The notes: generated by a model from the sequence alone, not told the origin. A DNA stretch of 64,000 nt from Mycobacterium sp. 852013-51886_SCH5428379 (GCF_001665575.1 NZ_LZSU01000021.1:122402-186401), one strand, 5' to 3'; numbered from the stretch's first letter, positions 1-9,521 are shown. Numbers and translations: made by a program.

Positions 1-1311
1 CGCCGGCGCACCGGCGGAACGGACGCGGGCTGGCACCTGAAGCTGCCGGCAGGTCCGGACGCGCGTACCGAGGTGCGGGCTCCGCTCGGTGACGGCGACA
101 CGGACGTGCCCGACGAACTCCGCGACATCGTGCTCGCGATCGTCCGGGACCGGCCGCTGGCACCAGTGGCGAGGATCAGCACCGAGCGCACGATCGACAT
201 GCTGCACGACGCGAACGGCGATCCCGTCGCCGAATTCTGCGATGACCGGGTGACGGCGTCGGCCGGTGACGACGGTCCCGAACAGCAGTGGCGCGAATGG
301 GAGCTGGAGCTGACCGAGCACGCGCAGCACACGCCGGAATTGCTCGACCGGTTGGCCAACCGACTCCTGGATGCGGGTGCGGGTCCCGCCGGACACGGCT
401 CGAAGCTGGCCCGGGTGCTCGACACCGGCAGCGGTGGTGACGAGGAGGTCTCCACCCGCAAGGACGATCCGGTGCACCGCGCGGTCGCCGAATTGGTCGA
501 CGATCTGGTGGCCTGGGACCGCGCGGTGCGTGACGACGTCGAGGACTCGGTGCATCAGATGCGGGTCACGACGCGCAAGATCCGCAGCCTGCTGCAGGCC
601 TCGGAGTCCGCGTTCGGCATCTCCGACGACGCGTGGGTGCTCGACGAGTTGCGTCAGCTGGCGGGATTGCTCGGGGTGGCGCGCGACGCCGAAGTGCTCG
701 CGGAGAAGTACGAGAAGGCGCTGGACTCCCTGCCGTCCGAATTGGTGCGGGGCCCGGTGCGGGAACGGCTGGTCGACGGCGCGCGGCGGCGCTATGAGGC
801 GGGCCGGCGCCGGTCGCTGGTGGCGATGCGCTCGCAGCGGTACTTCCGGCTGCTCGACGCCCTCGACGGTCTGGTGAGTGCGAATCCGGCCGCTGCGACG
901 GACGGCTCCGCAGCGGAGCCGGTCACGATCGACCGCTCGTACAAGCGCATCCGCAAGGCGGCCAAGAAGGCGGGGCAGGCGACGGGCCACGAGCGCGACG
1001 AGTCGCTGCACAAGATCCGCAAGCGCGCCAAACAGCTGCGCTACACCGCCGCGGCCACGGGTTCGGCCAAGGTGTCGGACAAGGCCAAGGCCGTCCAGTC
1101 GCTGCTCGGCGACCATCAGGACAGCGTGGTCAGCCGCACCCACCTCAGCGAGCAGGCCGCCGCGGCCCATACCGCCGGCGAGGACACCTTCACCTACGGG
1201 GTGCTGTACCGCCTCGAGGACGAGATCGCCCAGAGCGCCGAGGAAGAGCTCGACGACGTGATGAGCTCTCTCCACAAGGCGGTGCGCAAGGCCGGCAAGA
1301 AGGGGAAGTGA
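1..1311 (+). CDS. CYTH-CHAD domain protein, 5' end outside window
   Basis: The reading frame is open from base 1, so the true start lies upstream; about 436 residues are visible. The N-terminal part (KLPAGPD, EVRAPLG, then a Glu/Arg-rich strand pattern) fits the end of a CYTH triphosphate-tunnel domain. From about residue 150 to the end is a CHAD domain, with repeated conserved His/Arg/Lys helices such as VHQMRVTTRKIRS and LHKIRKRAKQLRY. CHAD domains bind polyphosphate through these basic helices, and CYTH domains act on triphosphate groups. The product is therefore probably a cytoplasmic polyphosphate-associated protein, but its substrate is not shown by sequence. It stops two bases before the 3' end of the convergent RNase P RNA gene. 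The family call is firm; the function is inferred. Confidence 0.88.
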   Translation, partial: RRRTGGTDAGWHLKLPAGPDARTEVRAPLGDGDTDVPDELRDIVLAIVRDRPLAPVARISTERTIDMLHDANGDPVAEFCDDRVTASAGDDGPEQQWREWELELTEHAQHTPELLDRLANRLLDAGAGPAGHGSKLARVLDTGSGGDEEVSTRKDDPVHRAVAELVDDLVAWDRAVRDDVEDSVHQMRVTTRKIRSLLQASESAFGISDDAWVLDELRQLAGLLGVARDAEVLAEKYEKALDSLPSELVRGPVRERLVDGARRRYEAGRRRSLVAMRSQRYFRLLDALDGLVSANPAAATDGSAAEPVTIDRSYKRIRKAAKKAGQATGHERDESLHKIRKRAKQLRYTAAATGSAKVSDKAKAVQSLLGDHQDSVVSRTHLSEQAAAAHTAGEDTFTYGVLYRLEDEIAQSAEEELDDVMSSLHKAVRKAGKKGK

Positions 1312-1312
1312 C

Positions 1313-1730
<418 letters not shown>

Positions 1731-1733
1731 ATT

Positions 1734-1739
1734 ACGGTA
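1734..1739 (-). promoter_or_regulatory. likely -10 element of rnpB
   Basis: On the minus strand the hexamer TACCGT (TANNNT pattern) ends about 7 bases before the deduced 5' end of RNase P RNA, the expected position for a SigA -10 box. No strong -35 is visible, which is common in mycobacteria. Confidence 0.45.
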
Positions 1740-1806
1740 GCGGGCCGCCACCGTCGCCGCGAACAGCCGTACTCGTAGAGCGCCGCGGGTGGCGCCTGTC
1801 TGGATC

Positions 1807-3096
1807 TCAGGACGCGCGGAGCCCGCCGAGATGATTCCGAATCCGCGTCTCGATGCGGCTGACAGTGACGGGTGTGGCACCGGGCCCCGGCGGCGCTGTC
1901 GAGCGGTACCGGGTGCCCGTCGGGGTGGTGAATACCGCGGTGTGGCCGGCCTTTTCGTCGCTCGCGGTGATCACCTGCCACCCCCGCACCTCTTTGATGT
2001 AGTTGCAGCGCTCGCACAAGCCCAGTCCGTTGACCGCGTTGGTCGGCCCGCCGCGGCGGTACGGGTGGGCGTGATCGGTGTGGCGGATCGGCGCGTCGCA
2101 GTACGGCGTCCGACAGGTCTGATCCCGCGCGGCGATGAACGCCGCCAACGCTTTCGGGAAGCGCCGCGCCCGCGACTCCATCGCGACCAACGCACCGGTG
2201 ACCGGCTTGGCGTAGAGGCGGCGCAGCGCGGCTTTCGAGCGCGCATCGCCGGCGGCCTCGATGACCAGTCGACGCCCGACCGCCGCGGGAACAGGTCCGT
2301 GGCCCTGCACGACCGCGGGCGTCTCGTCGTGACCGAGCAGCGCCCCAGCGGTCATCACCACGTTCACCTCGACGGGCACCGGCACGTCGGCCGGGCGGCC
2401 GGTCACCCGCTCGACCATGGTGTCGGCCATGATCTGGTTACCGGTCCGGTCGTCGAAGGTGGTGTCGGCCGAACGTTTGAGCGCCGCGTACACGCTCACG
2501 CCCTGCGCCACCGGCAGCAGCGCCGTCACGTACGTCATGGCATCGGGCGCTGGCCGGATGCTGACCCTCCGCTCGGCGGGAGCGCGCGCCGCGCGGTCGA
2601 CGACCGCATGCGGGTCGAGCCGGTAGGCGATCTTCTTGGCTTCCGCCTCGATCCGCTTGTTGCCCCACCCCTGCAATCTGGTCGGGTCGGCGCACAGTTC
2701 GTTGTCGAGGCGGCGCCGGTCGTTGACGCTCAGGCAAGCCGACTCCCGAACGATCAGGGTGGCCCGCCATTCGGAGAGACCTCCGGACTGCAGTGCGGCC
2801 AGGGTGTGGGGCATCTCGTGGACCAGCGCTTTGGCGAACCCGAGATGCTGATTGCCGTGGAACGGCGAGTCGGACCGAGCCAGGGCCACCTCGCTGGCGA
2901 GGCCACGACCCCGTTTCGCGGCGGGCACGCCTTCGTCGTATTCGCGCGCCCGCCGCGCGGCGTCCAGCGCCGCCGTCACCCTCGCCTGACCGGCCGCGGC
3001 GGCGGATTTTATGCGCTCCAGCTCGGCGATCCGAGCGATCAAATCCGCCTCGTCTGCGAGCGGATTCACCGCCGCCAACTCCAGGACTTCGAACAT
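1807..3096 (-). CDS. DUF222 / HNH endonuclease signature protein (13E12 family)
   Basis: The 429-residue protein has an N-terminal DUF222 region (about residues 30-310) and a C-terminal HNH nuclease motif. The motif reads CRTPYCDAPIRHTDHAHPY, then N and a second Cys pair (CERCNY), so both zinc-binding cysteine pairs and the catalytic His are present. This is the actinobacterial 13E12-repeat family, usually present in many copies per genome; its role is unknown and a selfish or DNA-processing function is only suspected. The ATG at 3096 begins the conserved part. It sits between rnpB and a secreted-protein gene, with no integrase or transposase nearby. The active site looks intact. Confidence 0.85.
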   Translation of the reverse strand: MFEVLELAAVNPLADEADLIARIAELERIKSAAAAGQARVTAALDAARRAREYDEGVPAAKRGRGLASEVALARSDSPFHGNQHLGFAKALVHEMPHTLAALQSGGLSEWRATLIVRESACLSVNDRRRLDNELCADPTRLQGWGNKRIEAEAKKIAYRLDPHAVVDRAARAPAERRVSIRPAPDAMTYVTALLPVAQGVSVYAALKRSADTTFDDRTGNQIMADTMVERVTGRPADVPVPVEVNVVMTAGALLGHDETPAVVQGHGPVPAAVGRRLVIEAAGDARSKAALRRLYAKPVTGALVAMESRARRFPKALAAFIAARDQTCRTPYCDAPIRHTDHAHPYRRGGPTNAVNGLGLCERCNYIKEVRGWQVITASDEKAGHTAVFTTPTGTRYRSTAPPGPGATPVTVSRIETRIRNHLGGLRAS

Positions 3097-3142
3097 ACGT
3101 TCACCCTAGACCGGCCCTCCGACAAGTCGGGGCGACGTCGGG

Positions 3143-4393
3143 TTACCCGGCCCTGACGCCGCTCGACGCCGCCGAGCCCTCGCCCGACGCACCCTCGTCC
3201 GACGCGCCGCTGTCCTCCTTCGCCGGCTGATCACCCTTCGCCGCGCCGTGGCCGCGGGTGGGCGAGCTCGCCACACCGGATGCCGCCGGGGCGTCCGCGC
3301 TCTCGGACGAGGAATCCGCTCGGGTGTCGGCCTTCGCCTCACCCTTCGAGGGACGGACGGTCGGGGTCGACGCGGCCTCGGAGTCGGGCTTGTCCACTGG
3401 CTTCTCCACCGGCTTCTCCACCGGCTTCTCCACCGGCTCTGTCGACAGCGTCACGGTTGGGGCGTCCGCAGCCGGGATCGCCGTGGCCGCGGCGTGCTCG
3501 ACCCGCGTGAACGCCGTCACGTCCGGCGGCCTGATGGCGGTGGTGACGGTCTTGACGATCTGCTGGACGGCGGCCAGCGGGCCGCCGGTGTTGACGAAGA
3601 AGTTGCCGTCCGCGTCCGTCAGCAGGCCGGCCGAGCTCAGCAGCCCGCCCGCCTTGACCGGGATCCCCCCGGCTCCAACGAGCGGACCGAGATCCGGGCC
3701 GTAGCCGCCGTTCAGCAGTCCGTCGGCAACCACACCGGGCGTGGCCAGCAGCGCCGAGACCACCTTGACCGGATCGCCGGCACCCGCGGCGTTGATGATG
3801 TTCTGCACCGCGACGCCGAACGCCGCGGGTGTGCTGATGAGAGGAGCCACCAGTCCGCCGATCAGCAGCTGGGTCTCCAGCGAGCTCGGGTCGAAGGCGT
3901 TGACGACGTTCACCAAGTTCGACAGCGGTTGAGTGACCAGCTGCTGCAACGCCGGGAGCAGCTCGGTCAGCGGGAGGCCGACCACCAGCGGGATCTGCAC
4001 CAGCGCGTCGGTCGCGCCGGAGACGTTGCCCGCCGCGAGATCCTCTGCGGCCGTCGCCAACAGCTCCTGCGCAGCCGACAGCGCCTCACCGAGGCCCGTC
4101 GTCTCCACCGCGTCCGCCAGGGCACCGATGCCACCGATCTGGTTCAGCACCACCTGCTGCAGCAGCTCAAAGGGCCGGGCGTTGGCCACCAGCGTCCCGG
4201 TGTTGTCGATCGCGTCCGAGAACAGATGGCCGTAGACCGCGAGCGGATCGGACGCAGCCGTCAGAGCCACGTCGGCGAGTACCTCTGACCGAAGTTGGAC
4301 GTCGGCGACGGGTGCGACCGCAGACGCGATGACGACCCCCGCTCCGACGATTGCGACGCCCGCCGTGAGACGTGGACGAACGGCTACCTGCAT
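3143..4393 (-). CDS. secreted GjpA-like mycobacterial outer-membrane/envelope protein
   Basis: The 416-residue product starts at the ATG at 4393, preceded by AAGGGG at good spacing. A longer frame upstream has no ribosome site and enters the divergent promoter region. Residues 1-35 form a signal peptide (basic start, Ala/Val/Gly core). The middle is rich in Leu, Val and Asn with repeated segments such as ALVQIPLVVGLPL, as in proteins annotated as GjpA-type outer-membrane porins. The last 130 residues are low-complexity and charged, with a PVEK repeat and Ser/Ala/Glu/Lys-rich stretches. The family name rests on recall of similar mycobacterial proteins; porin activity is not shown here. A wall-anchored or surface role is the safer inference. 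Confidence 0.65.
   Translation of the reverse strand: MQVAVRPRLTAGVAIVGAGVVIASAVAPVADVQLRSEVLADVALTAASDPLAVYGHLFSDAIDNTGTLVANARPFELLQQVVLNQIGGIGALADAVETTGLGEALSAAQELLATAAEDLAAGNVSGATDALVQIPLVVGLPLTELLPALQQLVTQPLSNLVNVVNAFDPSSLETQLLIGGLVAPLISTPAAFGVAVQNIINAAGAGDPVKVVSALLATPGVVADGLLNGGYGPDLGPLVGAGGIPVKAGGLLSSAGLLTDADGNFFVNTGGPLAAVQQIVKTVTTAIRPPDVTAFTRVEHAAATAIPAADAPTVTLSTEPVEKPVEKPVEKPVDKPDSEAASTPTVRPSKGEAKADTRADSSSESADAPAASGVASSPTRGHGAAKGDQPAKEDSGASDEGASGEGSAASSGVRAG
3387..3434 (-). repeat. four tandem 12-bp units inside the GjpA-like gene
   Basis: Four head-to-tail copies of a 12-bp unit (plus strand GGCTTCTCCACC, with two changes in the first copy) encode the PVEK/PVDK tetrapeptide repeat. 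In-phase 12-bp repeats can expand or contract without frameshift, so length variation between strains is likely. Confidence 0.85.
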
Positions 4394-4644
4394 GTGAAAC
4401 CCCTTGACTGTGTGACCGCACGAGCGGAACTTACTTGCGAGTAGGTTTCGCAAGCGCGACTGACTCAATCACCCCCGGCGGCCCCTTGCCATCGCACGAA
4501 TTGATGAACTTTCTCGGGCTCGGCTGCCGCCGGGCGCCTCACCCGTTCATATGGCTCCGGGCGCGCTGCCAGGACTTTCACAGGTCGACAACGGAAAGAA
4601 TTCTCGCGTTCGCGCGTTTTCCCAATGTCGGGACTTCGGATGAG

Positions 4645-7395
4645 ATGAGCGGTTGGATGGCGCAACTGGCGCTGAAAGGGCGCAGTCAGGCGATGGCGCA
4701 GGCGCTCGACGCGTTACGCCGGGCCGAACGCACCGGCCAGGGCGCGCTCGTCGCCATCACCGGCGAAGCGGGCATCGGTAAGACGGCCGTGCTGCGTGCG
4801 CTGGTGGCCGAAGCCGCGCGCGCCGGTTTCCGCACCGGCAGCGGCAAGGCCGAGGAGGGCGACCAAATCGCCCCTGGTGCACCGCTTTTGGTTGCGTTGC
4901 GATCGGGTCCACAACCTCTGCTGCCCGGCGACGCCTTCGCCAGTCTCGCGCCGCTGTACGACCGTCCGCTGTGGCTGGTCGATCGGATCAGTTCGCTGCT
5001 GGAAGAGCTCGCCGTCCACGGCCCGGTGCTGATCGCCATCGACGACCTCCAGTGGGCGGACCGGATGACGAGGTTCGCCCTGCGGGTGCTGCCGGGTCGC
5101 CTGGCCGGATCGCCAGTCGTCTGGGCCGTCACCAGCCGCCGGCCCGCCGAGGCGCTGGAGGAGGCGATTGCCGGCAACGACGACGCCGCCACCCTCACCC
5201 GGATCCACCTCGGTCCGCTGTCGGTCGACGCGATCACCGACCTCGCCGCAGAGCGGTTGGGCACAGCGCTGTCGCCGCAGATCCGGCGTCTCCTCGACGG
5301 GGTCGGCGGCAACCCGTTCTGGGCGGTTCAGGTGGTGGACGGCCTGGCGGGCCGCCCGGACGCGGGTGCAGACCTCCCGGATTTGAATGCGCTGCTGTCC
5401 TCGGGCGTGCGCAGCCGGATGGCCGGGCTCTCGGAGTGCGCCGCGACGCTGGTGCGGCTGGCGGCGGTGTGGGGCCGGGGGCTGCCGATATCCGACGCGG
5501 CCCACCTGCTCGGGGACCTGTCGCACACCGAGGTCGAGCCGCTCGTCGCCGAGGGTGCGGCCCAAGGACTGCTCGACCATGCCGACGGCGAGGTGTACTT
5601 CCCCCACGACCTGGTCCGGGAAGCTCTCTACACCGCTATCGCGCCGCAAGATCGCCGTGCGATGCACCGGCGATGCGCGCGCTACCTCGTCGACGACGGC
5701 GGCCGGGCCCTGGCTGCCGCGGTGCACTTCCGCGCCAGCGCGACTCCGGACGACGACGAAGCCGTGCTCGCGTTGCTGCGCGCGGCTGACGAGTGTGCGG
5801 TGTCCATGCCCGAACAGGCCGCCGACCTGGCAAGAACCGCCTTCGGCCTGACCTCTGCGGCCTATCCGCTCTGGCACACCGCAGGTGAGCGGGCGATCCA
5901 GGCGTTGGTCGATGTCCGACGCGAGACCGAGGCGCTGGCGATCGCCGAGGACCTGCTGGCCGCGCCCGCGCCGCCCGAGACCGAAGCTCGCGTCGCGTTG
6001 CAGACCTGCCGTGCGCTCTGGTGGACGGGTGACTGCGTGGCGATGGAACGCCGCGCGCAGGCCGCCCTGATGCTCGACGGCATCTCCCCCGAGTCACGCG
6101 CCCGGCTGTGTGGGGCCGTCGCGCTGGCCGCCTCGAGGACCCGCCCTTCCCGCGCGGCCGCGATGGCCCGCGACGCGCTCTCCGAGGGCCGCCGGGTCGG
6201 TGACGGGTACGCACAGCGGTTGGCCGTGGTGGCCCAGATCGAAGTCGCCCGCAATGAGGGGCGTCACCAGCTGGCCCTGCACCGCTTCGCCGACCTGCGG
6301 AGGCTGTCCGACACCGCATATCAGGCCGAGGAGATCCGCACGCTGCAGCACCTCGACCGCTACGACGACGCCGAGGCGATGCTGGCCAAGATCCGCGAGG
6401 CGCACGAGGACGTGGACGCATTGCTTCCCTCGATGCTCTACGCGCAGATGTGGCAGGACCACAACCTGGCCCGGTTCGACGCTGCCGAAGCCGGCGCGCG
6501 AACTCTGCTGCGGCTGTCCGACGAGACCGGCAACCACTGCTTCCGCCTCAACGCCCGCATGGTGCTCGCCGCGGTCGCCACCTACCGGGGCGACCGGGCT
6601 GCCGTGACGACCTGGTTGACCGGACTCGAGGACGACGGCGCCAGCGACCGGCGAGGTACCCGGATACAACTCATGCAGGGGTGGTTGCGGGCCGGCACCG
6701 GTGATCTCGAGGCGGCGTTGGAGACCCTGGTGCCCCTGCTCGACAGCGCGGTCGAGTTCCGCGATCCGTGGCCGTGGTCACCGCCGTGGTTACGGATCAT
6801 GGCGCGCATCGCGCTGGCGGCAGGCAGGCCCGACGTCGCCCGCACCGCGGCCGACATGGCCGACATCGCCGCCCACCGCAATCCGGGCGTGGCGACGCTG
6901 GAGGGCACCGCGCTCCATCTCCGCGCATCGCTCCGCGAGGACCCCGAGACGTTCGCGAGCGCCGTTGCCGTGCTGAGAAAATCGCCACGGCCGATGCTTG
7001 TGGCCGATGCGCTGACCGATCTGGGCGCGAGCCTGCTGGCGCACCACCGCACCGACGAGGGCGTCGCCGCGCTGAGCGAGGCGGCTCAGATCTACGGTCG
7101 CACCGGCGCCGTATCGGGCAGCCGGGCGGTGTCGGAGATCCTGCGCGCCAACGGCGTTCGCGACATCCGGGTCGGCACCCCCACGCGCAGGCCGCAGGCG
7201 GGTTGGGACGCTCTGACGCCGACGGAACTGAGGGTCGTCGAGCTGATCAGCTCGGGTCACACGAATCGGTCGGCGGCCGCCGAACTCAGCGTGTCCCCGA
7301 ACACCGTCAACACCCACCTGCGGGCGGTCTTCCGCAAGCTCAGCGTCCGGTCGCGGGTGCAGCTGACGATTGCCTACCGCGACGCAGCACGATGA
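4645..7395 (+). CDS. LuxR-family regulator with N-terminal AAA ATPase (LAL type)
   Basis: The product has 916 residues from the ATG at 4645. The frame is open further upstream but the extra residues look non-coding and run into the divergent promoter region. Walker A (GEAGIGKTAV) lies near residue 38 and Walker B (VLIAIDDLQWAD) near residue 135, followed by a STAND-type ATPase region. A long helical TPR-like region spans about residues 400-830. The C-terminal LuxR helix-turn-helix reads LTPTELRVVELISSGHTN and SPNTVNTHLRAVFRKL. Such LAL regulators are large signal-responsive activators; the ligand and targets are unknown. The gene stands alone, divergent from the GjpA-like gene, and its last 56 bases overlap the convergent methyltransferase gene. 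Confidence 0.9.
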   Translation: MSGWMAQLALKGRSQAMAQALDALRRAERTGQGALVAITGEAGIGKTAVLRALVAEAARAGFRTGSGKAEEGDQIAPGAPLLVALRSGPQPLLPGDAFASLAPLYDRPLWLVDRISSLLEELAVHGPVLIAIDDLQWADRMTRFALRVLPGRLAGSPVVWAVTSRRPAEALEEAIAGNDDAATLTRIHLGPLSVDAITDLAAERLGTALSPQIRRLLDGVGGNPFWAVQVVDGLAGRPDAGADLPDLNALLSSGVRSRMAGLSECAATLVRLAAVWGRGLPISDAAHLLGDLSHTEVEPLVAEGAAQGLLDHADGEVYFPHDLVREALYTAIAPQDRRAMHRRCARYLVDDGGRALAAAVHFRASATPDDDEAVLALLRAADECAVSMPEQAADLARTAFGLTSAAYPLWHTAGERAIQALVDVRRETEALAIAEDLLAAPAPPETEARVALQTCRALWWTGDCVAMERRAQAALMLDGISPESRARLCGAVALAASRTRPSRAAAMARDALSEGRRVGDGYAQRLAVVAQIEVARNEGRHQLALHRFADLRRLSDTAYQAEEIRTLQHLDRYDDAEAMLAKIREAHEDVDALLPSMLYAQMWQDHNLARFDAAEAGARTLLRLSDETGNHCFRLNARMVLAAVATYRGDRAAVTTWLTGLEDDGASDRRGTRIQLMQGWLRAGTGDLEAALETLVPLLDSAVEFRDPWPWSPPWLRIMARIALAAGRPDVARTAADMADIAAHRNPGVATLEGTALHLRASLREDPETFASAVAVLRKSPRPMLVADALTDLGASLLAHHRTDEGVAALSEAAQIYGRTGAVSGSRAVSEILRANGVRDIRVGTPTRRPQAGWDALTPTELRVVELISSGHTNRSAAAELSVSPNTVNTHLRAVFRKLSVRSRVQLTIAYRDAAR

Positions 7396-7981
7396 CGTTG
7401 TCAGAGATCGTCGCCACCTGACCATCGGGTCCGGTCATCTCCCGTTCGACAGCCTCGACACGCAACCGCTCCCACCGCTCAGGGTCCAGAGCCAAACCCT
7501 CGAGCACCTCGTGCACCGACGGGAAGTGGTGATGATGGCCCTCGTGCATGCCGGACGGAGCAGAGCCGTGGTCGACGAGCACGAACAACCCGCCCGGCGC
7601 GACCCTCTCGGCCACGCGGCGCAGCACGGCGTCGCGGTCCCAGTCGTACGGACAGTGCAGGAACTGGACCGACCCCAGATCGAACTGTCCGTCGGGCAGG
7701 CTGACCGACAGGTCGTGACGTTCGAACGAAATGCGTTCGGCCACCCCGGCTCTGGCGGCATCCTCGGCCGCCCGGTTCAGCGCGGTCTCGGACACGTCGA
7801 CCCCCACCACGCGCCAACCGTGTCGGGCCAGCCAGATCGCGTCCGCACCCTCACCGCATCCGACATCGAGCGCCGTTCCCGGCGAGAGGGTTTCGGCGAT
7901 CTCGGCCAGCCGCGGGTTCACCCGGCCACTCCACACGCGGTGCTTCGCACCGTAGTGCTGCTCCCAGAACTCGACGCTCAT
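7340..7981 (-). CDS. class I SAM-dependent methyltransferase
   Basis: The 213-residue protein has the SAM-binding motif I ALDVGCGEGADAIWLA near residues 37-50, an acidic motif after it (VVGVDVSETAL) and motif IV-like RHDLSVSLPDGQFDLG. It resembles small methyltransferases that sit with redox genes (SAM/thiopurine-type fold); the acceptor is unknown. A His-rich stretch (GHHHHFPS) near residue 150 could bind metal but is not diagnostic. Its start overlaps the stop of the upstream flavoprotein gene by an ATGA, so the two are translationally coupled. The 3' end runs 56 bases into the convergent LuxR gene, and the last 15 or so residues look like unconstrained read-through. Confidence 0.85.
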   Translation of the reverse strand: MSVEFWEQHYGAKHRVWSGRVNPRLAEIAETLSPGTALDVGCGEGADAIWLARHGWRVVGVDVSETALNRAAEDAARAGVAERISFERHDLSVSLPDGQFDLGSVQFLHCPYDWDRDAVLRRVAERVAPGGLFVLVDHGSAPSGMHEGHHHHFPSVHEVLEGLALDPERWERLRVEAVEREMTGPDGQVATISDNVIVLRRGRQSSAAPATGR

Positions 7982-8898
7982 GCCGGCACCGGCAATCCGT
8001 AATCGTCGGCGAGCAGGCTCTGCACCGTGGCCGCCGCCGCCTTCGCACCGGCCGCGATCGCCGCGGCGACCTGCGGCATCTGCACGGTGACGTCACCCGC
8101 CGCGAACACCCCCGCCACCGACGTGCGGCCGAACTCGTCGACCCACACCGCGTCTTCCGCCATCGGATTGCCTGAATTGAGGCGCACGCCGAGCCGCTCG
8201 GCCAACGCCGACCGCTGGCGCATGACAGGCGCGGCCATCAGGCCGCCGCGGGCCAGCACCGCGCCGTCGGAGAACACGATCTCGACGCCGTTCGGCACGC
8301 CGCGGACCTCCGCGACCGCCCTCGTGTCGACGGCGATCCCCGCCGCGCTCACCAGCGCGAACTCGTCCTCGGTCAACGAATCGGTGAGTAACACGATGTC
8401 ATCGCTCCAGCCACGCAGCATCAGCGCCGCGTGCACCGCACGCCCGCCAGACGCCATCGCGGCCAGTGGCGCGTCCCGCATCTCCCAGCCGTGGCAGAAC
8501 GGGCAGTGAAACACCGTGTCGCCCCAGAGATCCGCCAGGCCGGGCACATCCGGCAGGCGGTAGTCCATGCCCGTTGCGAGCAGCAGGCGGCGCGCGGTCG
8601 CCGCGCCTCCGTCAGCCAACCGGACCGTGAACAGCTCACCGCGTTCCGCGTCGACCACCTCCCCGGTGCGCACTTCGACGGTCGGATACCGCTCGAGTTC
8701 GCGGCGTCCGGTGGCGTAGAGCTCGGCGGGCGGCCGCCCGTCCTGGCCCAGCAGCCCTCCGATGCCGTGCGACACCGCATTACTCGGCGCTCCCGCATCC
8801 ACCAGCAGTGTCCGTCGGCGGGCCCGTCCCAGAACCAGTGCGGCACTCAACCCCGCCGCGCCGCCGCCCGCGATCACGCAATCCCAGATGTCGTCCAT
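7978..8898 (-). CDS. thioredoxin-reductase-like NAD(P)/FAD oxidoreductase
   Basis: The 306-residue flavoprotein begins with MDDIWDCVIAGGGAAGLSAAL, a dinucleotide-binding GxGxxG that binds FAD. It contains a CPFC motif (FHCPFCHGWEMRD, near residue 130) matching the redox-active CxxC of thioredoxin reductases, and a second FAD motif near the C terminus (VAGVFAAGDVTVQMPQV). A longer start at 8955 would cross the divergent gene's operator and start codon, so the ATG at 8898 is preferred. Proteins like this pair with unknown thiol partners. It is cotranscribed with the methyltransferase downstream (4-base overlap) and faces an XRE-cupin regulator only 47 bases away, which probably controls it. Confidence 0.88.
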   Translation of the reverse strand: MDDIWDCVIAGGGAAGLSAALVLGRARRRTLLVDAGAPSNAVSHGIGGLLGQDGRPPAELYATGRRELERYPTVEVRTGEVVDAERGELFTVRLADGGAATARRLLLATGMDYRLPDVPGLADLWGDTVFHCPFCHGWEMRDAPLAAMASGGRAVHAALMLRGWSDDIVLLTDSLTEDEFALVSAAGIAVDTRAVAEVRGVPNGVEIVFSDGAVLARGGLMAAPVMRQRSALAERLGVRLNSGNPMAEDAVWVDEFGRTSVAGVFAAGDVTVQMPQVAAAIAAGAKAAAATVQSLLADDYGLPVPA

Positions 8899-8938
8899 GA
8901 CTCGAGGTTGCCCCGCTCGGCATAAAAGTGCCAAGCTT

Positions 8939-8957
8939 GTTTGCCATGCAGGCAAAC
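8939..8957. promoter_or_regulatory. palindromic operator spanning the XRE start codon
   Basis: A perfect inverted repeat, GTTTGCC, five bases, GGCAAAC, has the regulator's ATG (8946) inside the spacer. It lies in the 47-base gap between two divergent genes, so one bound dimer could block both the regulator's own translation start or promoter and the promoter of the flavoprotein gene. Confidence 0.65.
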
Positions 8958-9521
8958 CAGGAAGACAGCGTCGATCAGCGTGTCCGCAGACGGCTGCGGG
9001 AGTTGCGGACCCAGCGCGGACTCACCCTCGAGGAGGTCGCGACCAAATCCGCGATCGACGTCTCCACGCTCAGTCGGCTGGAGTCCGGTAAGCGCAGGCT
9101 GGCGCTGGACCATCTGCCGCGGCTGGCCGCGGCCCTGTCGGTGACCACCGATGAACTCCTGCGCGCCCCCGAGGCCGAGGACCCGCGTGTCCGCGGCGAA
9201 TCACACACCCGCGACGGGGTGACGTACTGGCCGCTCACCCGGCAGGGGCCCGCGAGCGGCTTGCACGCCTACAAGATCCGCGTCAGCGCCCGGCGCCGGA
9301 AGCCGCCCCCCGAGCTCCCCGTGCACGAGGGTCACGACTGGCTGTACGTGCTGTCCGGGCGGTTGCGGCTGCTCCTCGGGGAGCGTGACTTCATCGTCAA
9401 ACCTGGTGAGGCCGTTGAGTTCTCGACGTGGACACCACACTGGTTCGGTATCGTCGACGGGCCCGTGGAGGCGCTGGCCATCTTCGGCCCGCACGGCGAG
9501 CGGCTACACCTGCGCGATTAG
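8946..9521 (+). CDS. XRE-family regulator with C-terminal cupin domain
   Basis: The 191-residue protein has an N-terminal helix-turn-helix of the XRE/lambda-repressor type (about residues 14-68, LTLEEVATKSAIDVSTLSRLE) and a cupin sensor domain at about residues 110-190 (HEGHDWLYVLSGRLRLLL, PGEAVEFSTWTPHWFG). Regulators of this layout often control an adjacent enzyme gene and sense a small molecule in the cupin. The ATG at 8946 is preferred over an in-frame start 18 bases upstream because it matches the conserved length. Its stop overlaps the convergent RNase H gene by 4 bases. Autoregulation is inferred from the operator over its start. Confidence 0.88.
   Translation: MQANQEDSVDQRVRRRLRELRTQRGLTLEEVATKSAIDVSTLSRLESGKRRLALDHLPRLAAALSVTTDELLRAPEAEDPRVRGESHTRDGVTYWPLTRQGPASGLHAYKIRVSARRRKPPPELPVHEGHDWLYVLSGRLRLLLGERDFIVKPGEAVEFSTWTPHWFGIVDGPVEALAIFGPHGERLHLRD

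Noticed and set aside
4435..4644. 70-residue N-terminal extension of the LuxR-type regulator
   Set aside because: The extension has atypical composition, no ribosome site and enters the divergent promoter. The conserved ATPase domain begins just after the ATG at 4645.
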